Origin: Chitinophaga silvisoli
GTDB lineage: Bacteria > Bacteroidota > Bacteroidia > Chitinophagales > Chitinophagaceae
DNA: 64,000 bases
Reading direction: 5' to 3'
Assembly: GCF_003412465.1 (NCBI RefSeq)
Contig: NZ_QTJV01000001.1
Coordinates: 62,001 to 126,000, forward strand
Under the pieces are notes generated by a model. The model made no database searches. It was given only the letters and a program-made list of their open reading frames with translations, and was not told the DNA's origin. This document shows positions 8,280-17,038 of this stretch, piece by piece. Each line of letters begins with the position of its first letter. The stretch's first letter is position 1. The position numbers and the translations under genes were made by a program.

Positions 8280-9785
8280 ATGAGCAACCACAAACGCCCT
8301 GCGGCCTCCATCCTGTTTATCTTCGGAGGTAGCGGCGACCTGAATTACAGAAAACTTTCGCCGGCTTTATATAACCTTTTTCTGGACGATTACATGCCGG
8401 AAAAATTTGCCATCGCAGGTATCGGACGTAGCCAGTATAACAACGAAGACTATCGTGCACACCTGCTGGACGGGATCAGCAAATTCTCCCGTCGTAAAGA
8501 TGAGCAGAATGGTCATTGGGATCAGTTCTCACAACATGTAACCTACCTGCAGATGGATGCGGACAATCAGGCTGCTTACAGCAAGATCACCGACTATGTG
8601 AAGGAGAAGGAAGCAGAATGGGGTGAGCATCCAAACGTTATTTTCTATCTGGCAGTAGCACCACAGCTGGTACCTTCCATCGCTCAGAAACTGGGTGCAC
8701 TGAATCTCTGCACAGATAAGAACTGTACCCGTATTGTAATAGAAAAGCCATTTGGCCATGACCTGCAGAGTGCTCATGATCTGAATGCGCTGTTGGGCCG
8801 TCTCTTCTCAGAAGAGCAGATCTATCGTATTGACCACTACCTGGGTAAAGAAACCGTTCAGAACATCCTGGCACTGCGCTTTGCCAATGCCCTGTTCGAA
8901 CCGGTTTGGAACCGTAATTATATCGATCATGTACAGATCACTGCGTCCGAAACAGTAGGTCTGGAAGATCGTGCACAATACTATGAGAAGTCAGGTGCCC
9001 TGCGTGATATGGTGCAGAACCACATCCTGCAGGTACTTTGTATGGTCGCTATGGAAGCACCAGTATCATTCGATGCAAATGAGGTGCGTAACAAAAAGGT
9101 AGACGTGCTGAATGCAATGCGTCCTTTCACCAAAGGTGAGGTGCATGAGAATGCGGTACGTGGCCAATATTCTAGCGGCTGGATCAAGGGTAAGGAAGTA
9201 CCAGGCTACCGTGAAGAGAAAGGCGTGGCAAAGGAATCTGCTACAGAAACCTATGCTGCCGTAAAATTCCATATTGACAACTGGCGCTGGCAGGGCGTAC
9301 CTTTTTATGTACGTACCGGTAAACACCTCCATCAGAAAGCAACGAATATCACCCTGCAGTTCCGTCCGGCTCCTCACTTTGCATTCCCTTCAGAATCTGC
9401 AGAGACCTGGAGACCTAACCGGCTGACCATCAGCATCACGCCTGAAATGGATATCCGTATCCGCTTCCAGGCTAAACGTCCGGGTCAGGCCATGACATTG
9501 GAACCGGTAGATATGGTATTCAACTTCGATCACCAGTATGGTGATGACCATGCACCGGAAGCATACGAAACATTGTTGCTGGATGTAATGGAAGGAGATG
9601 CTACCCTGTTTATGCGTGCGGACCAGGTAGAAGCTGCCTGGAAACTGATCATGCCAATCCTGGAAACATGGGAAAACCGTACTCCGGTAGACTTCCCGAA
9701 CTATGCACCAGATTCATGGGGTCCTGAAGATGCCGATGCGATGATCGCCCGAGATGGACATGCATGGATCAATCTGTCTAAATAA
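8280..9785 (+). CDS. zwf: Glucose-6-phosphate 1-dehydrogenase
   Basis: First enzyme of the oxidative pentose phosphate pathway, oxidising glucose 6-phosphate to 6-phosphogluconolactone with NADP. The nucleotide motif GGSGDLNYRKL (about residues 15-25) matches the family GASGDLA. EKPFGHDL and the substrate and catalytic segment RIDHYLGKE contain the conserved Lys and His. At 501 residues it has normal length. The frame is open further upstream to a TTG at 8217, but that extension runs through the gnd-zwf hairpin and lacks family similarity, so ATG 8280 is chosen. pgl follows eight bases after the stop. Confidence 0.97.
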   Translation: MSNHKRPAASILFIFGGSGDLNYRKLSPALYNLFLDDYMPEKFAIAGIGRSQYNNEDYRAHLLDGISKFSRRKDEQNGHWDQFSQHVTYLQMDADNQAAYSKITDYVKEKEAEWGEHPNVIFYLAVAPQLVPSIAQKLGALNLCTDKNCTRIVIEKPFGHDLQSAHDLNALLGRLFSEEQIYRIDHYLGKETVQNILALRFANALFEPVWNRNYIDHVQITASETVGLEDRAQYYEKSGALRDMVQNHILQVLCMVAMEAPVSFDANEVRNKKVDVLNAMRPFTKGEVHENAVRGQYSSGWIKGKEVPGYREEKGVAKESATETYAAVKFHIDNWRWQGVPFYVRTGKHLHQKATNITLQFRPAPHFAFPSESAETWRPNRLTISITPEMDIRIRFQAKRPGQAMTLEPVDMVFNFDHQYGDDHAPEAYETLLLDVMEGDATLFMRADQVEAAWKLIMPILETWENRTPVDFPNYAPDSWGPEDADAMIARDGHAWINLSK

Positions 9786-9793
9786 TTTCTGAC

Positions 9794-10519
9794 ATGGAAT
9801 TACATATTGCCAAGAATACCCAGGAACTGAGCGAGAACCTGGCAGCATGGATCAGCAACTATATCCAGGAAGTATTGCAGGATCAGGACATTTTTACATT
9901 TGTACTATCCGGTGGCAGTACGCCTAAGTCGTTGTATCACTTACTGGCTAAGGAGCCTTACAGCAAGATGATTCCATGGGAGAGAATTCATTTCTTCTGG
10001 GGGGATGAAAGGGTAGTGCCGTTTGAAGATGACCGCAACAATGCCCGCATGGCATTTGAAAGTCTGCTGGAAGTGGTGAAGGTACCTAAGGAAAATATTC
10101 ATGTGATGCGCACCGACATCAAGCCAGAGGAATCTGCAGCAGCATATGAAGAGATTCTGCTGGAATATTTCAAGGATTCAGACACTACCTTCGACCTGGT
10201 ATTGCTGGGGATGGGTGATGATGGCCATACGCTGTCTCTCTTCCCCGGGTTGCCAATAGTGAATGAGAAAAAGGCATGGGTAAATGCTTTCTGGCTGCAA
10301 GCCCAGGATATGTACCGCATTACGCTGACTGCACCAGTGGTGAACCAGGCAGCATGTGTAGTATTTATGGCAACTGGCGGCGGCAAGGCATTGACCCTGA
10401 AGAGTGTGATAGAAGGTACTTTTGATGCAGAGAAATTCCCTTCTCAGTTAATCAGACCGCAGGATGGTGAGCTGCATTGGTTTGTGGATGAAGCTGCGGC
10501 GAGTGCGCTGGAAATGTAA
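9794..10519 (+). CDS. pgl: 6-phosphogluconolactonase (DevB/SOL type)
   Basis: Hydrolyses 6-phosphogluconolactone to 6-phosphogluconate, the middle step between Zwf and Gnd. The 241-residue protein belongs to the glucosamine-6-phosphate isomerase-like fold: FVLSGGSTPKSLYHLL near residues 36-51, the FFWGDERVVP motif near 71-80, and MGDDGHTLSLFPG (about 139-151) with the catalytic Asp-Gly-His segment. It closes the operon and is followed by a strong terminator. Gene order and spacing support cotranscription with zwf. Confidence 0.95.
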   Translation: MELHIAKNTQELSENLAAWISNYIQEVLQDQDIFTFVLSGGSTPKSLYHLLAKEPYSKMIPWERIHFFWGDERVVPFEDDRNNARMAFESLLEVVKVPKENIHVMRTDIKPEESAAAYEEILLEYFKDSDTTFDLVLLGMGDDGHTLSLFPGLPIVNEKKAWVNAFWLQAQDMYRITLTAPVVNQAACVVFMATGGGKALTLKSVIEGTFDAEKFPSQLIRPQDGELHWFVDEAAASALEM

Positions 10520-10540
10520 AATGATCGCTTTTTAAAATAG

Positions 10541-10573
10541 AAAGCCGGTTGCGAAAGTGACCGGCTTTTTTTA
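10541..10573 (+). terminator. Terminator of the gnd-zwf-pgl operon
   Basis: AAAGCCGGT at 10541-10549 pairs with ACCGGCTTT at 10560-10568 and leads into a seven-T run. The stem resembles the ppc terminator. Confidence 0.92.
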
Positions 10574-10584
10574 TTTTGTTGAGT

Positions 10585-12036
10585 ATGAAACCATCACTTA
10601 TTTACCTGTTTGCATTATTGTTATGCGCTTCCACTGTTATAGGACAAAAGAAATATACCGCCGACTGGGCTTCGCTGGAGACCCGTGGTATTCCGGCCTG
10701 GTTCAATCAGTCTAAATTTGGCATCTTCATACACTGGGGGGTATATGCTGTGCCCTCTTATGCACCTGTAGGTCCGGGTGGGTATTCAGAATGGTACTGG
10801 TACCAGCTGGATGGCCGTACCGATGGTCCGCACGATGCGACCCGTGCCTTCCACGATAAGAACTATGGTAAGGATGTGCCTTACCAGGACCTGGAAAAAC
10901 AGTTTACTGCTTCTATGTTTAATCCTGACCAGTGGGCGGACATCTTCCGTCGCTCAGGAGCAAAGTATGTAGTGCTCACTTCCAAGCACCATGAAGGCTA
11001 TGCTTTGTGGGATAACCAGCAGGCCAATGAAAGCTGGGGTCGTACCTGGAATGCTGTCCAGGGAACTCCCCATAGAGATTTGCTGGGTGACCTGACAAAT
11101 GCTGTGCGTAAAGCCGGCTTGAAAATGGGATATTATTATTCCCTGTACGAATGGTTCAATCCTCTCTGGAAGAAAGATAAACAGCAATATATTAACCAGG
11201 TGATGATCCCTCAGTTCAAAGACTTGGTGACGAAGTATAAACCTTCCGTAATTTTCTCTGATGGTGAGTGGGAACTATCTGACACTGCATGGCACAGTAC
11301 ATCGCTGCTGGCATGGTTGTATAATGAATCGCCTGTGAAGGATGAAGTAGTGGTCGATGATCGCTGGGGGAGTAATACTCGTGGAAAACATAATGGTGCT
11401 ACTTACCTGACTTCTGAGTATGGAAGTGGTATGCAGCCGGGCGTAATCTGGGAGGAGAGTCAGGGTATAGGACAGTCTTATGGCTATAACCGCATGGAGA
11501 ATGTGGATGACTATAAGAAGAGTGCGGACCTGACACTGATGCTGGTAGATATTGTATCAAGAGGCGGTAACCTGCTGCTGGATATCGGGCCTACTGCTGA
11601 TGGCCGTATCCCGGTGATTATGCAGCAAAGATTGATTGATATCGGGGCCTGGCTGGATGTGAATGGTGAGGCGATTTTTGATACTAAAACGTGGAAAGAA
11701 ACAAGACAGTGGAGTGAGGGGAAGGTGCCTGAGTTGAAGGAGTCTAATTTCATGTCAGATTATAGCATTTCAAACCTGATTAAACCTGCAAAGGATCGTG
11801 CACATGTGGAAATGTTCTTTACACAGAAAGGGACCACACTGTATGCGGTGGTTCCGGCGTATGTACCGCAGGTGAAAATTAAAAACTATATGCCTTCGAA
11901 GAAAGCGCAGGTGAGCATCCTGGGATGTGCAAAGAAGGTGAGTGGGAAGCAGGTAGGGAAGGATTTTGTGGTGGATTTATCAGGATTAACACCGGGAGAT
12001 TTACCGACACAATTATTTACCATTCGCATAAAATAA
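10585..12036 (+). CDS. Alpha-L-fucosidase, GH29, secreted
   Basis: Glycoside hydrolase releasing alpha-linked L-fucose from glycans by a retaining mechanism, acting in the periplasm or outside the cell. An N-terminal signal peptide (hydrophobic stretch about residues 4-19, cleavage before QKKY) is evident. The GH29 core follows: WFNQSKFGIFIHWG, the segment YVVLTSKHHEGYALWDN, and FSDGEW with Asp at about residue 226 as the probable nucleophile. The C-terminal roughly 120 residues form the usual beta-sandwich. The frame is open to a TTG at 10576, but ATG 10585 gives the clean signal peptide. It lies singly between two terminators. Which fucose linkage is cut cannot be read from the sequence. 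Confidence 0.92.
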   Translation: MKPSLIYLFALLLCASTVIGQKKYTADWASLETRGIPAWFNQSKFGIFIHWGVYAVPSYAPVGPGGYSEWYWYQLDGRTDGPHDATRAFHDKNYGKDVPYQDLEKQFTASMFNPDQWADIFRRSGAKYVVLTSKHHEGYALWDNQQANESWGRTWNAVQGTPHRDLLGDLTNAVRKAGLKMGYYYSLYEWFNPLWKKDKQQYINQVMIPQFKDLVTKYKPSVIFSDGEWELSDTAWHSTSLLAWLYNESPVKDEVVVDDRWGSNTRGKHNGATYLTSEYGSGMQPGVIWEESQGIGQSYGYNRMENVDDYKKSADLTLMLVDIVSRGGNLLLDIGPTADGRIPVIMQQRLIDIGAWLDVNGEAIFDTKTWKETRQWSEGKVPELKESNFMSDYSISNLIKPAKDRAHVEMFFTQKGTTLYAVVPAYVPQVKIKNYMPSKKAQVSILGCAKKVSGKQVGKDFVVDLSGLTPGDLPTQLFTIRIK

Positions 12037-12043
12037 GACTCAT

Positions 12044-12083
12044 AAAAAAAACGCTTCGGATTTTTAGCCGAAGCGTTTTTTTT
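12044..12083. terminator. Bidirectional terminator between convergent genes
   Basis: ACGCTTCGG at 12051-12059 pairs with CCGAAGCGT at 12068-12076, flanked by an A-run on the left and a T-run on the right. It serves the fucosidase gene and the convergent minus-strand gene. Confidence 0.93.
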
Positions 12084-12088
12084 AGAAT

Positions 12089-13645
12089 TTACCAGTTGTC
12101 TATACTTATTTTCTCCATCATTTCGGTATTCAGTAAAGCACCTACTTCCATACCCGGATAGATCTCTTCGAATGTCTTCACCTGGTTCATAAACACCCTC
12201 CTGGAAAGATGGCTCCTGGTGATATGATGCGGTGTTTCCAGTCCGGCAGCAGCAGCGAGTTCAATCGCGCTTTCAATCGTGTCCTGGTGATAGTTCGCTA
12301 CCCTGTGTTTTTTATCATCTACAACCAGGCCCGCCTGCAACCATTTATCCTGCGTAGCTACACCTGTAGGACAACGGTTGGTATTACAGATCAATGCCTG
12401 GATACAACCGATGGCCATCATCATTGCTCTTGCACTGTTGCAGGCATCTGCACCCAATGCGAGGGCACGGAGTATATGGAAACCAGTCAGGATCTTACCG
12501 GAGGCAATTACCTTTACTTTGTGTCGGATATTATAGCCTCTCAGGGTATCGTGTACAAATGCGAGGGCATCCATCAGCGGCATCCCTACAGAGTTGCTGA
12601 ACTCAGGAGGCGCAGCACCGGTACCACCTTCACCACCATCTACGGTGATAAAGTCAGGGTAGCAGCCTGTTTCCAGCATGGCTTTACAGATGGCATGGAA
12701 CTCAGTTTTCTGGCCGATACAGAGTTTGAATCCTACAGGTTTACCATTTGCCAGGGTACGCATGCGGCTGATGAATTCCACCATCTGGCGCGGTGTATTG
12801 AAGGCGGTGTGATAAGGAGGGGAGGCCACTGTGGTATGTGGTTTCACATGGCGGATAGCTGCGATCTCCGGCGTGTTCTTAGACGCTGGCAGGATACCGC
12901 CATGGCCTGGTTTTGCACCCTGAGATACCTTCAGTTCAATCATGCGGATCTGTGGCCTTGCACTATTCTGTGCGAATAATTTCTCATCGAAATTACCCTG
13001 TTCGTCACGGCAGCCGAAGTAACCGGTACCGATTTGCCAAATGATGTCACCACCCTGGTTCAGGTGATGCTCACTGATACCACCTTCGCCGGTGTTGTGA
13101 GCGAAGTTGCCGATTTTTGCACCCCCATTCAGGGCTTCTACCGCATTGGCACTCAGGGAGCCGTAACTCATAGCAGATACATTGAGAATGCTGGCAGAGT
13201 AAGGTTGCTGGCAATCTGCGCCCCCGATAGTCACGCGGGGGTCCTTGTTCATGGTATCGAATGAGCGTGGCTGAATGGAATGGGCCATCCACTCATAACC
13301 TTCAGCATATACGTTGAATTGAGTACCAAAAGGTTGTGAGTTCAGTTCGCGCTTCGCACGCTGATAAATAGTAGAGCGGTCCACCCTGTTTACAGGGCTG
13401 CCGTCGATGTCACTTTCTACAAAGTATTGGTAGATCTTTGGACGTATATCTTCCATCAGGTAGCGCATCCTGCCCACAATAGGGTAATTGCGCATAATGG
13501 CATGTTTCTTCTGGAGAATGTCAACAAATCCGAGGATAATAAGTGGAATGATCACTACTAATAGCCACAATACCCAGGGAAAGAAATAGCCTCCGCAGCA
13601 TATAAGCGCGAGACTGCCTACCGTAAAAGCAAAAAATCCTTTCAT
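12089..13645 (-). CDS. FMN-binding glutamate synthase-like protein, membrane-anchored
   Basis: Stand-alone homologue of the synthase domain (GltB domain 2) of glutamate synthase, 518 residues. Two N-terminal hydrophobic segments (about residues 5-45) should anchor it in the inner membrane, an arrangement seen in this subfamily but not in GltB itself. The barrel shows ISEHHLNQGGDIIWQIGTGYFG, KPGHGGILPASKNTPEIA, DGGEGGTGAAPPEFSNSVGMPL and a Cys-bearing CIQALICNTNRCPTG segment matching the iron-sulfur or FMN region. There is no glutaminase domain and no gltD neighbour, so the physiological substrate is unknown and a general FMN oxidoreductase role is possible. It lies alone between the fucosidase and hexosaminidase genes. 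Confidence 0.85.
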   Translation of the reverse strand: MKGFFAFTVGSLALICCGGYFFPWVLWLLVVIIPLIILGFVDILQKKHAIMRNYPIVGRMRYLMEDIRPKIYQYFVESDIDGSPVNRVDRSTIYQRAKRELNSQPFGTQFNVYAEGYEWMAHSIQPRSFDTMNKDPRVTIGGADCQQPYSASILNVSAMSYGSLSANAVEALNGGAKIGNFAHNTGEGGISEHHLNQGGDIIWQIGTGYFGCRDEQGNFDEKLFAQNSARPQIRMIELKVSQGAKPGHGGILPASKNTPEIAAIRHVKPHTTVASPPYHTAFNTPRQMVEFISRMRTLANGKPVGFKLCIGQKTEFHAICKAMLETGCYPDFITVDGGEGGTGAAPPEFSNSVGMPLMDALAFVHDTLRGYNIRHKVKVIASGKILTGFHILRALALGADACNSARAMMMAIGCIQALICNTNRCPTGVATQDKWLQAGLVVDDKKHRVANYHQDTIESAIELAAAAGLETPHHITRSHLSRRVFMNQVKTFEEIYPGMEVGALLNTEMMEKISIDNW

Positions 13646-13730
13646 AAACCATCTTCCTTTTTGATGAGTAGTTAAAGATAGGAGAAATTATATATATCGA
13701 CTTTTTGCGGGCGACCCGGTTTGTGTAGAT

Positions 13731-13738
13731 TATGTTTG
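13731..13738 (+). promoter_or_regulatory. Sigma-A -7 box before the hexosaminidase gene
   Basis: TATGTTTG matches the Bacteroidetes TAnnTTTG element. A TTTTTG at 13702-13707 is a candidate -33 element. Transcription would start near 13745, about 40 bases before the ATG. Confidence 0.6.
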
Positions 13739-13786
13739 TTTTGCAGCAGTATAGCCTTATATTAGGGCGATTAATATCAACTGAAT

Positions 13787-16354
13787 ATGCATTTAAGGAG
13801 GTTTTTACTGGTATGTGGCCTGTTTACAGCAGCAACCACCAAGAGTTGGGCGCAGGCACCATTTGATGCTTCGCAATTGAAGGTATCCTGGGAAGTAGGG
13901 GAAAATCACTATCAGGGCAAAGCGCAGTTTTTATCTGTCTTCACGATTGTCAATACCGGCCGCACTGCATTTCCTGCTCAGGGCTGGCAATTGTATTTCA
14001 ACTTTGTGAGACCTGTAGCTCCTGGTCCTACCACCGGTGGTGTGAGTGCTGCGCATGTGAATGGTGACCTGTATAAACTGACTCCTACCGGCGAAAGTAA
14101 GGGCATTGCTCCGGGCGATTCTATCCGTGTGTCTCTCATTGGCGAAGCATGGGCTGTGAATTTTACCGATGCACCGGATGGGCTGTACCTCGTGTGGGAT
14201 AAGGAACCAGCGAAAGGATATAGTGTTCCTGCTTTAAATGTACGACCTTCTACACAACCTAAACAATACCTGCGTTTTCCGGGAGATAAAATTGGCCTGA
14301 TCACCCCACAGGATATTTACGAACAGAATAAGAATACAGCGGATGTACCTGTGGCAGAATTGCCTAAGGTATTCCCTACACCCCTTGAAATCTCGAATGG
14401 TAGCGGCGAACTGGTATTGACACCAGCTGTGACTATAAGTGCAGATGCTGCGTTTGTAAAGGAAGCTGCTTACCTGGCAGCAGAGCTGAAAACTATATTT
14501 GGTAAGGAACCACTGGTTGGCAATAGTGGAAATGCCACCATTACATTATCCACAGATGCCAGTCTGGCACCTGAAGAGTATACACTCAGCGTAAGCAGCA
14601 CTGGTGTACAGATTAAGGCTGGTGAAGGTGCTGGTATTTTTTATGGTATTCAATCACTGAAATCGCTGTTTCCGGCCAATGCATGGGCTGGTGTACAAAA
14701 GAAGGTGAGCATCCCTGCTGTAAATGTAAAAGATGGTCCCCGCTTTGGTTACCGTGCATTTATGATCGATGTGGCCCGCAATTTCCATAGCAGGAAAGAT
14801 ATTTATCGTCTGCTGGACCTGATGGCGCTTTATAAATTGAATGTACTGCATTTTCACCTGACGGATGATGAAGGCTGGCGACTGGAAATCCCTTCCCTGC
14901 CTGAGTTGACAGCTGTGGGGGCACATCGTGGTCATACGCTGGATGAGAAAGATCATTTGCAACCTGCATATGGTTCAGGTCCTGATGTGAACAATGAAGC
15001 GGGCAGTGGTTATTATACAAAGCAGGACTTTATTGACATCCTGCATTATGCAGCAGCGCGACACATTACTGTGATACCGGAAATTGAAACACCGGGTCAT
15101 GCGCGTGCTGCAGTGGTAGCGATGAAGGCCCGCTATGAGAAATTATCGAAGGCCGGACAACAGGCCGCAGCAGCAGAATATTTATTATCAGATCCGAAAG
15201 ATGAATCAGTATATCACTCAGTGCAGAACTGGAATGACAACGTGATCAATGTGGCCTTGCCGGCAGTTTATCACTTCCTGGATAAGGTGGTGGAAGAAGT
15301 GCAGGGTATGTATAAAGAAGCCGGGCTGCCGCTGGAATATGTACACATGGGTGGGGATGAGGTCCCTGCCGGTGTGTGGGCGGGTTCACCTGCTGTGAAG
15401 GCACTGATGGAAAAAGATAAGAGTCTTCGTGATGTAAATGATTTGTGGTATTACTACTATGGTAAGGTGAATACTTTGCTGAAAAACCGCGGATTGAAAC
15501 TGTATGGCTGGGAAGAACTGGGTATGCGTAAGACTACACTGGATGGCAAGCCATTCAGCATGCCAAATCCGGGATTTAGCGGTGAAAACCTGATGGTGGA
15601 TGTATGGAACAATATAATGGGAGGTGGTGCAGAAGATCTGCCTTACCGCCTGGCAAATGCGAATTACAAAGTAGTATTGTCTGGTGTGAGTAATATGTAC
15701 TTCGATATGGCTTATATGAAGTCATTTGATGAACCGGGTTTTTACTGGGGAGGATTTGTAGATGTGGATAAGCCATTCTATTTCATTCCGCTGGATTACT
15801 ATAAGAACTCAAAAGTAGATGCATTGGGTAACCGGTTGGATCCGGCTATCTTTAAGGATAAACAACGGTTAACTGCTTATGGTGCGGATAATATAGCAGG
15901 TGTACAGGGATTGTTGTGGAGTGAAACGGTGAAAAATGCAGAGAGAATGGAGTATATGATTCTGCCTAAGTTGTTAGGACTGGCAGAGAGAGCCTGGGCT
16001 GCGGATCCGCAGTGGGCACAGGTGAAAGATAGTACCTTAAGTGCTGATTTATATGCGAAAGCGTGGAGCGCATTTGCCAATACACTGGGTAAGAAAGAGT
16101 TGGTGAGGCTGAGTTATTACAATGGCGGATATAACTATCGGATACCTACAGCCGGTGCGGGAGTAGTAGATGGGGCAGTGGTAGCGAATGTGCAATTGCC
16201 GGGGTTTGTGATCAGGTACACCAGTAATGGAAAAGAACCCGATGGAAAGAGTAAAGTATATACAGGTCCCATTAGAGAGAAGGGAACAATTAAATTGAAA
16301 GTGTTTGATGTGAAAGGTAGGGGGAGCAGATCGGTTTCTATTGAGAATAAATAA
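13787..16354 (+). CDS. Beta-N-acetylhexosaminidase, GH20, secreted
   Basis: Releases terminal GlcNAc or GalNAc, for example from chitin oligosaccharides, by substrate-assisted catalysis. The order of domains is: signal peptide (about residues 1-22, ending SWAQ), an N-terminal CHB_HEX-type carbohydrate-binding domain (about 28-170), a GH20b-like domain (about 190-310), the catalytic barrel (about 320-760) and a chitobiase C-terminal domain (about 785-852). The catalytic Asp-Glu pair is D524-E525 in HMGGDEVPAG. Residues around FHLTDDEGWR are typical of the barrel. Length, 855 residues, fits chitobiase-type enzymes. It is transcribed alone between a good promoter box and a terminator. With the GH29 enzyme it points to a glycan-degrading lifestyle. 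Confidence 0.95.
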   Translation: MHLRRFLLVCGLFTAATTKSWAQAPFDASQLKVSWEVGENHYQGKAQFLSVFTIVNTGRTAFPAQGWQLYFNFVRPVAPGPTTGGVSAAHVNGDLYKLTPTGESKGIAPGDSIRVSLIGEAWAVNFTDAPDGLYLVWDKEPAKGYSVPALNVRPSTQPKQYLRFPGDKIGLITPQDIYEQNKNTADVPVAELPKVFPTPLEISNGSGELVLTPAVTISADAAFVKEAAYLAAELKTIFGKEPLVGNSGNATITLSTDASLAPEEYTLSVSSTGVQIKAGEGAGIFYGIQSLKSLFPANAWAGVQKKVSIPAVNVKDGPRFGYRAFMIDVARNFHSRKDIYRLLDLMALYKLNVLHFHLTDDEGWRLEIPSLPELTAVGAHRGHTLDEKDHLQPAYGSGPDVNNEAGSGYYTKQDFIDILHYAAARHITVIPEIETPGHARAAVVAMKARYEKLSKAGQQAAAAEYLLSDPKDESVYHSVQNWNDNVINVALPAVYHFLDKVVEEVQGMYKEAGLPLEYVHMGGDEVPAGVWAGSPAVKALMEKDKSLRDVNDLWYYYYGKVNTLLKNRGLKLYGWEELGMRKTTLDGKPFSMPNPGFSGENLMVDVWNNIMGGGAEDLPYRLANANYKVVLSGVSNMYFDMAYMKSFDEPGFYWGGFVDVDKPFYFIPLDYYKNSKVDALGNRLDPAIFKDKQRLTAYGADNIAGVQGLLWSETVKNAERMEYMILPKLLGLAERAWAADPQWAQVKDSTLSADLYAKAWSAFANTLGKKELVRLSYYNGGYNYRIPTAGAGVVDGAVVANVQLPGFVIRYTSNGKEPDGKSKVYTGPIREKGTIKLKVFDVKGRGSRSVSIENK

Positions 16355-16372
16355 TAATAGGAAGTAATTGAG

Positions 16373-16410
16373 AATGGGTTCTGCGGAAGGTGGAACCCAT
16401 TTTTGTTTTA
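16373..16410 (+). terminator. Terminator after the hexosaminidase gene
   Basis: AATGGGTTC at 16373-16381 pairs with GAACCCATT at 16393-16401, followed by TTTTTGTTTTA. Its T-tract lies about 20 bases before the next -7 box and may double as the -33 region of the following gene. Confidence 0.85.
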
Positions 16411-16425
16411 TCCCTCTACTTATAG

Positions 16426-16433
16426 TAATTTTG
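16426..16433 (+). promoter_or_regulatory. Sigma-A -7 box before the universal stress gene
   Basis: TAATTTTG matches TAnnTTTG. ATTTTTG at 16399-16405 is a plausible -33 element about 20 bases upstream. Confidence 0.6.
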
Positions 16434-16497
16434 TCTCATAATACACCCTTACCTAAGCCTACCACAACAAACATCTGCATTTAAAAACCGATTGTCT

Positions 16498-16938
16498 ATG
16501 TCAAAAATCATGATAGCTGTAGATCTAAGCAGCTATACAGCCAGTGTTATTGCTGCTGGTATGGAACTCGCGCGGAGCACCAAATCTCCTGTAACCATCA
16601 CTTCTATCCTGGACAAGAACACAGAGGTAGTGCCTGTGATCGAAACAGTTAGTCCTTCAGCTGATGAGCTGAATGGCCGTCTGCAGGATATTATTGCGCA
16701 TCTTGAAACCTACAGGGAACATTACCCTGATGTAACCGTATCTGTTACGGCTACTTTAGGTAATCCAAAAGAAGATATCCTGGAGCAGGCTGCAGAAGAA
16801 GCGGCGACAATGCTTGTAATTGGTACACATGGGCGCACCGGTCTGGACCATTTGCTGATCGGCAGCACTGCGGAATTCGTGATCCGTCATGCTTCTATAC
16901 CTGTGCTGGTTGTGCCATACAGGAAGGAAAAGCATTAA
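16498..16938 (+). CDS. Universal stress protein, UspA family
   Basis: Single-domain Usp of 146 residues, expected to be a cytosolic nucleotide-binding dimer induced under stress. The N-terminal strand KIMIAVDLSSYT (about residues 3-14) has the conserved Asp that contacts adenine. The C-terminal motif VIGTHGRTGLDHLLIGSTAE (about residues 113-132) is the ATP-binding G-2x-G-9x-G-S/T signature. The ATG at 16498 is preferred over the TTG at 16492, which adds only two residues. It lies upstream of the lysyl-phosphatidylglycerol synthase gene but has its own promoter box, and another box sits before that gene, so cotranscription is only partial. Confidence 0.93.
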   Translation: MSKIMIAVDLSSYTASVIAAGMELARSTKSPVTITSILDKNTEVVPVIETVSPSADELNGRLQDIIAHLETYREHYPDVTVSVTATLGNPKEDILEQAAEEAATMLVIGTHGRTGLDHLLIGSTAEFVIRHASIPVLVVPYRKEKH

Positions 16939-16987
16939 AATTCAATTAAACTGTTTACCATATCCTTATTGCCTTTCAACTTACACG

Positions 16988-16995
16988 TAGTTTTG
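16988..16995 (+). promoter_or_regulatory. Sigma-A -7 box before the mprF-like gene
   Basis: TAGTTTTG matches TAnnTTTG; TTG at 16969-16971 could be the -33 element. A start of transcription near 17002 would exclude the GTG at 16997 as start codon and favours ATG 17039. Confidence 0.6.
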
Positions 16996-17038
16996 TGTGT
17001 TAAGTAAGGATCATGCTATACATAAAATTTTACCTGTA

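Noticed and set aside
12209..12979. 256-residue open frame on the plus strand
   Set aside because: Antisense to the glutamate-synthase-like gene, which has clear family motifs in the same bases.
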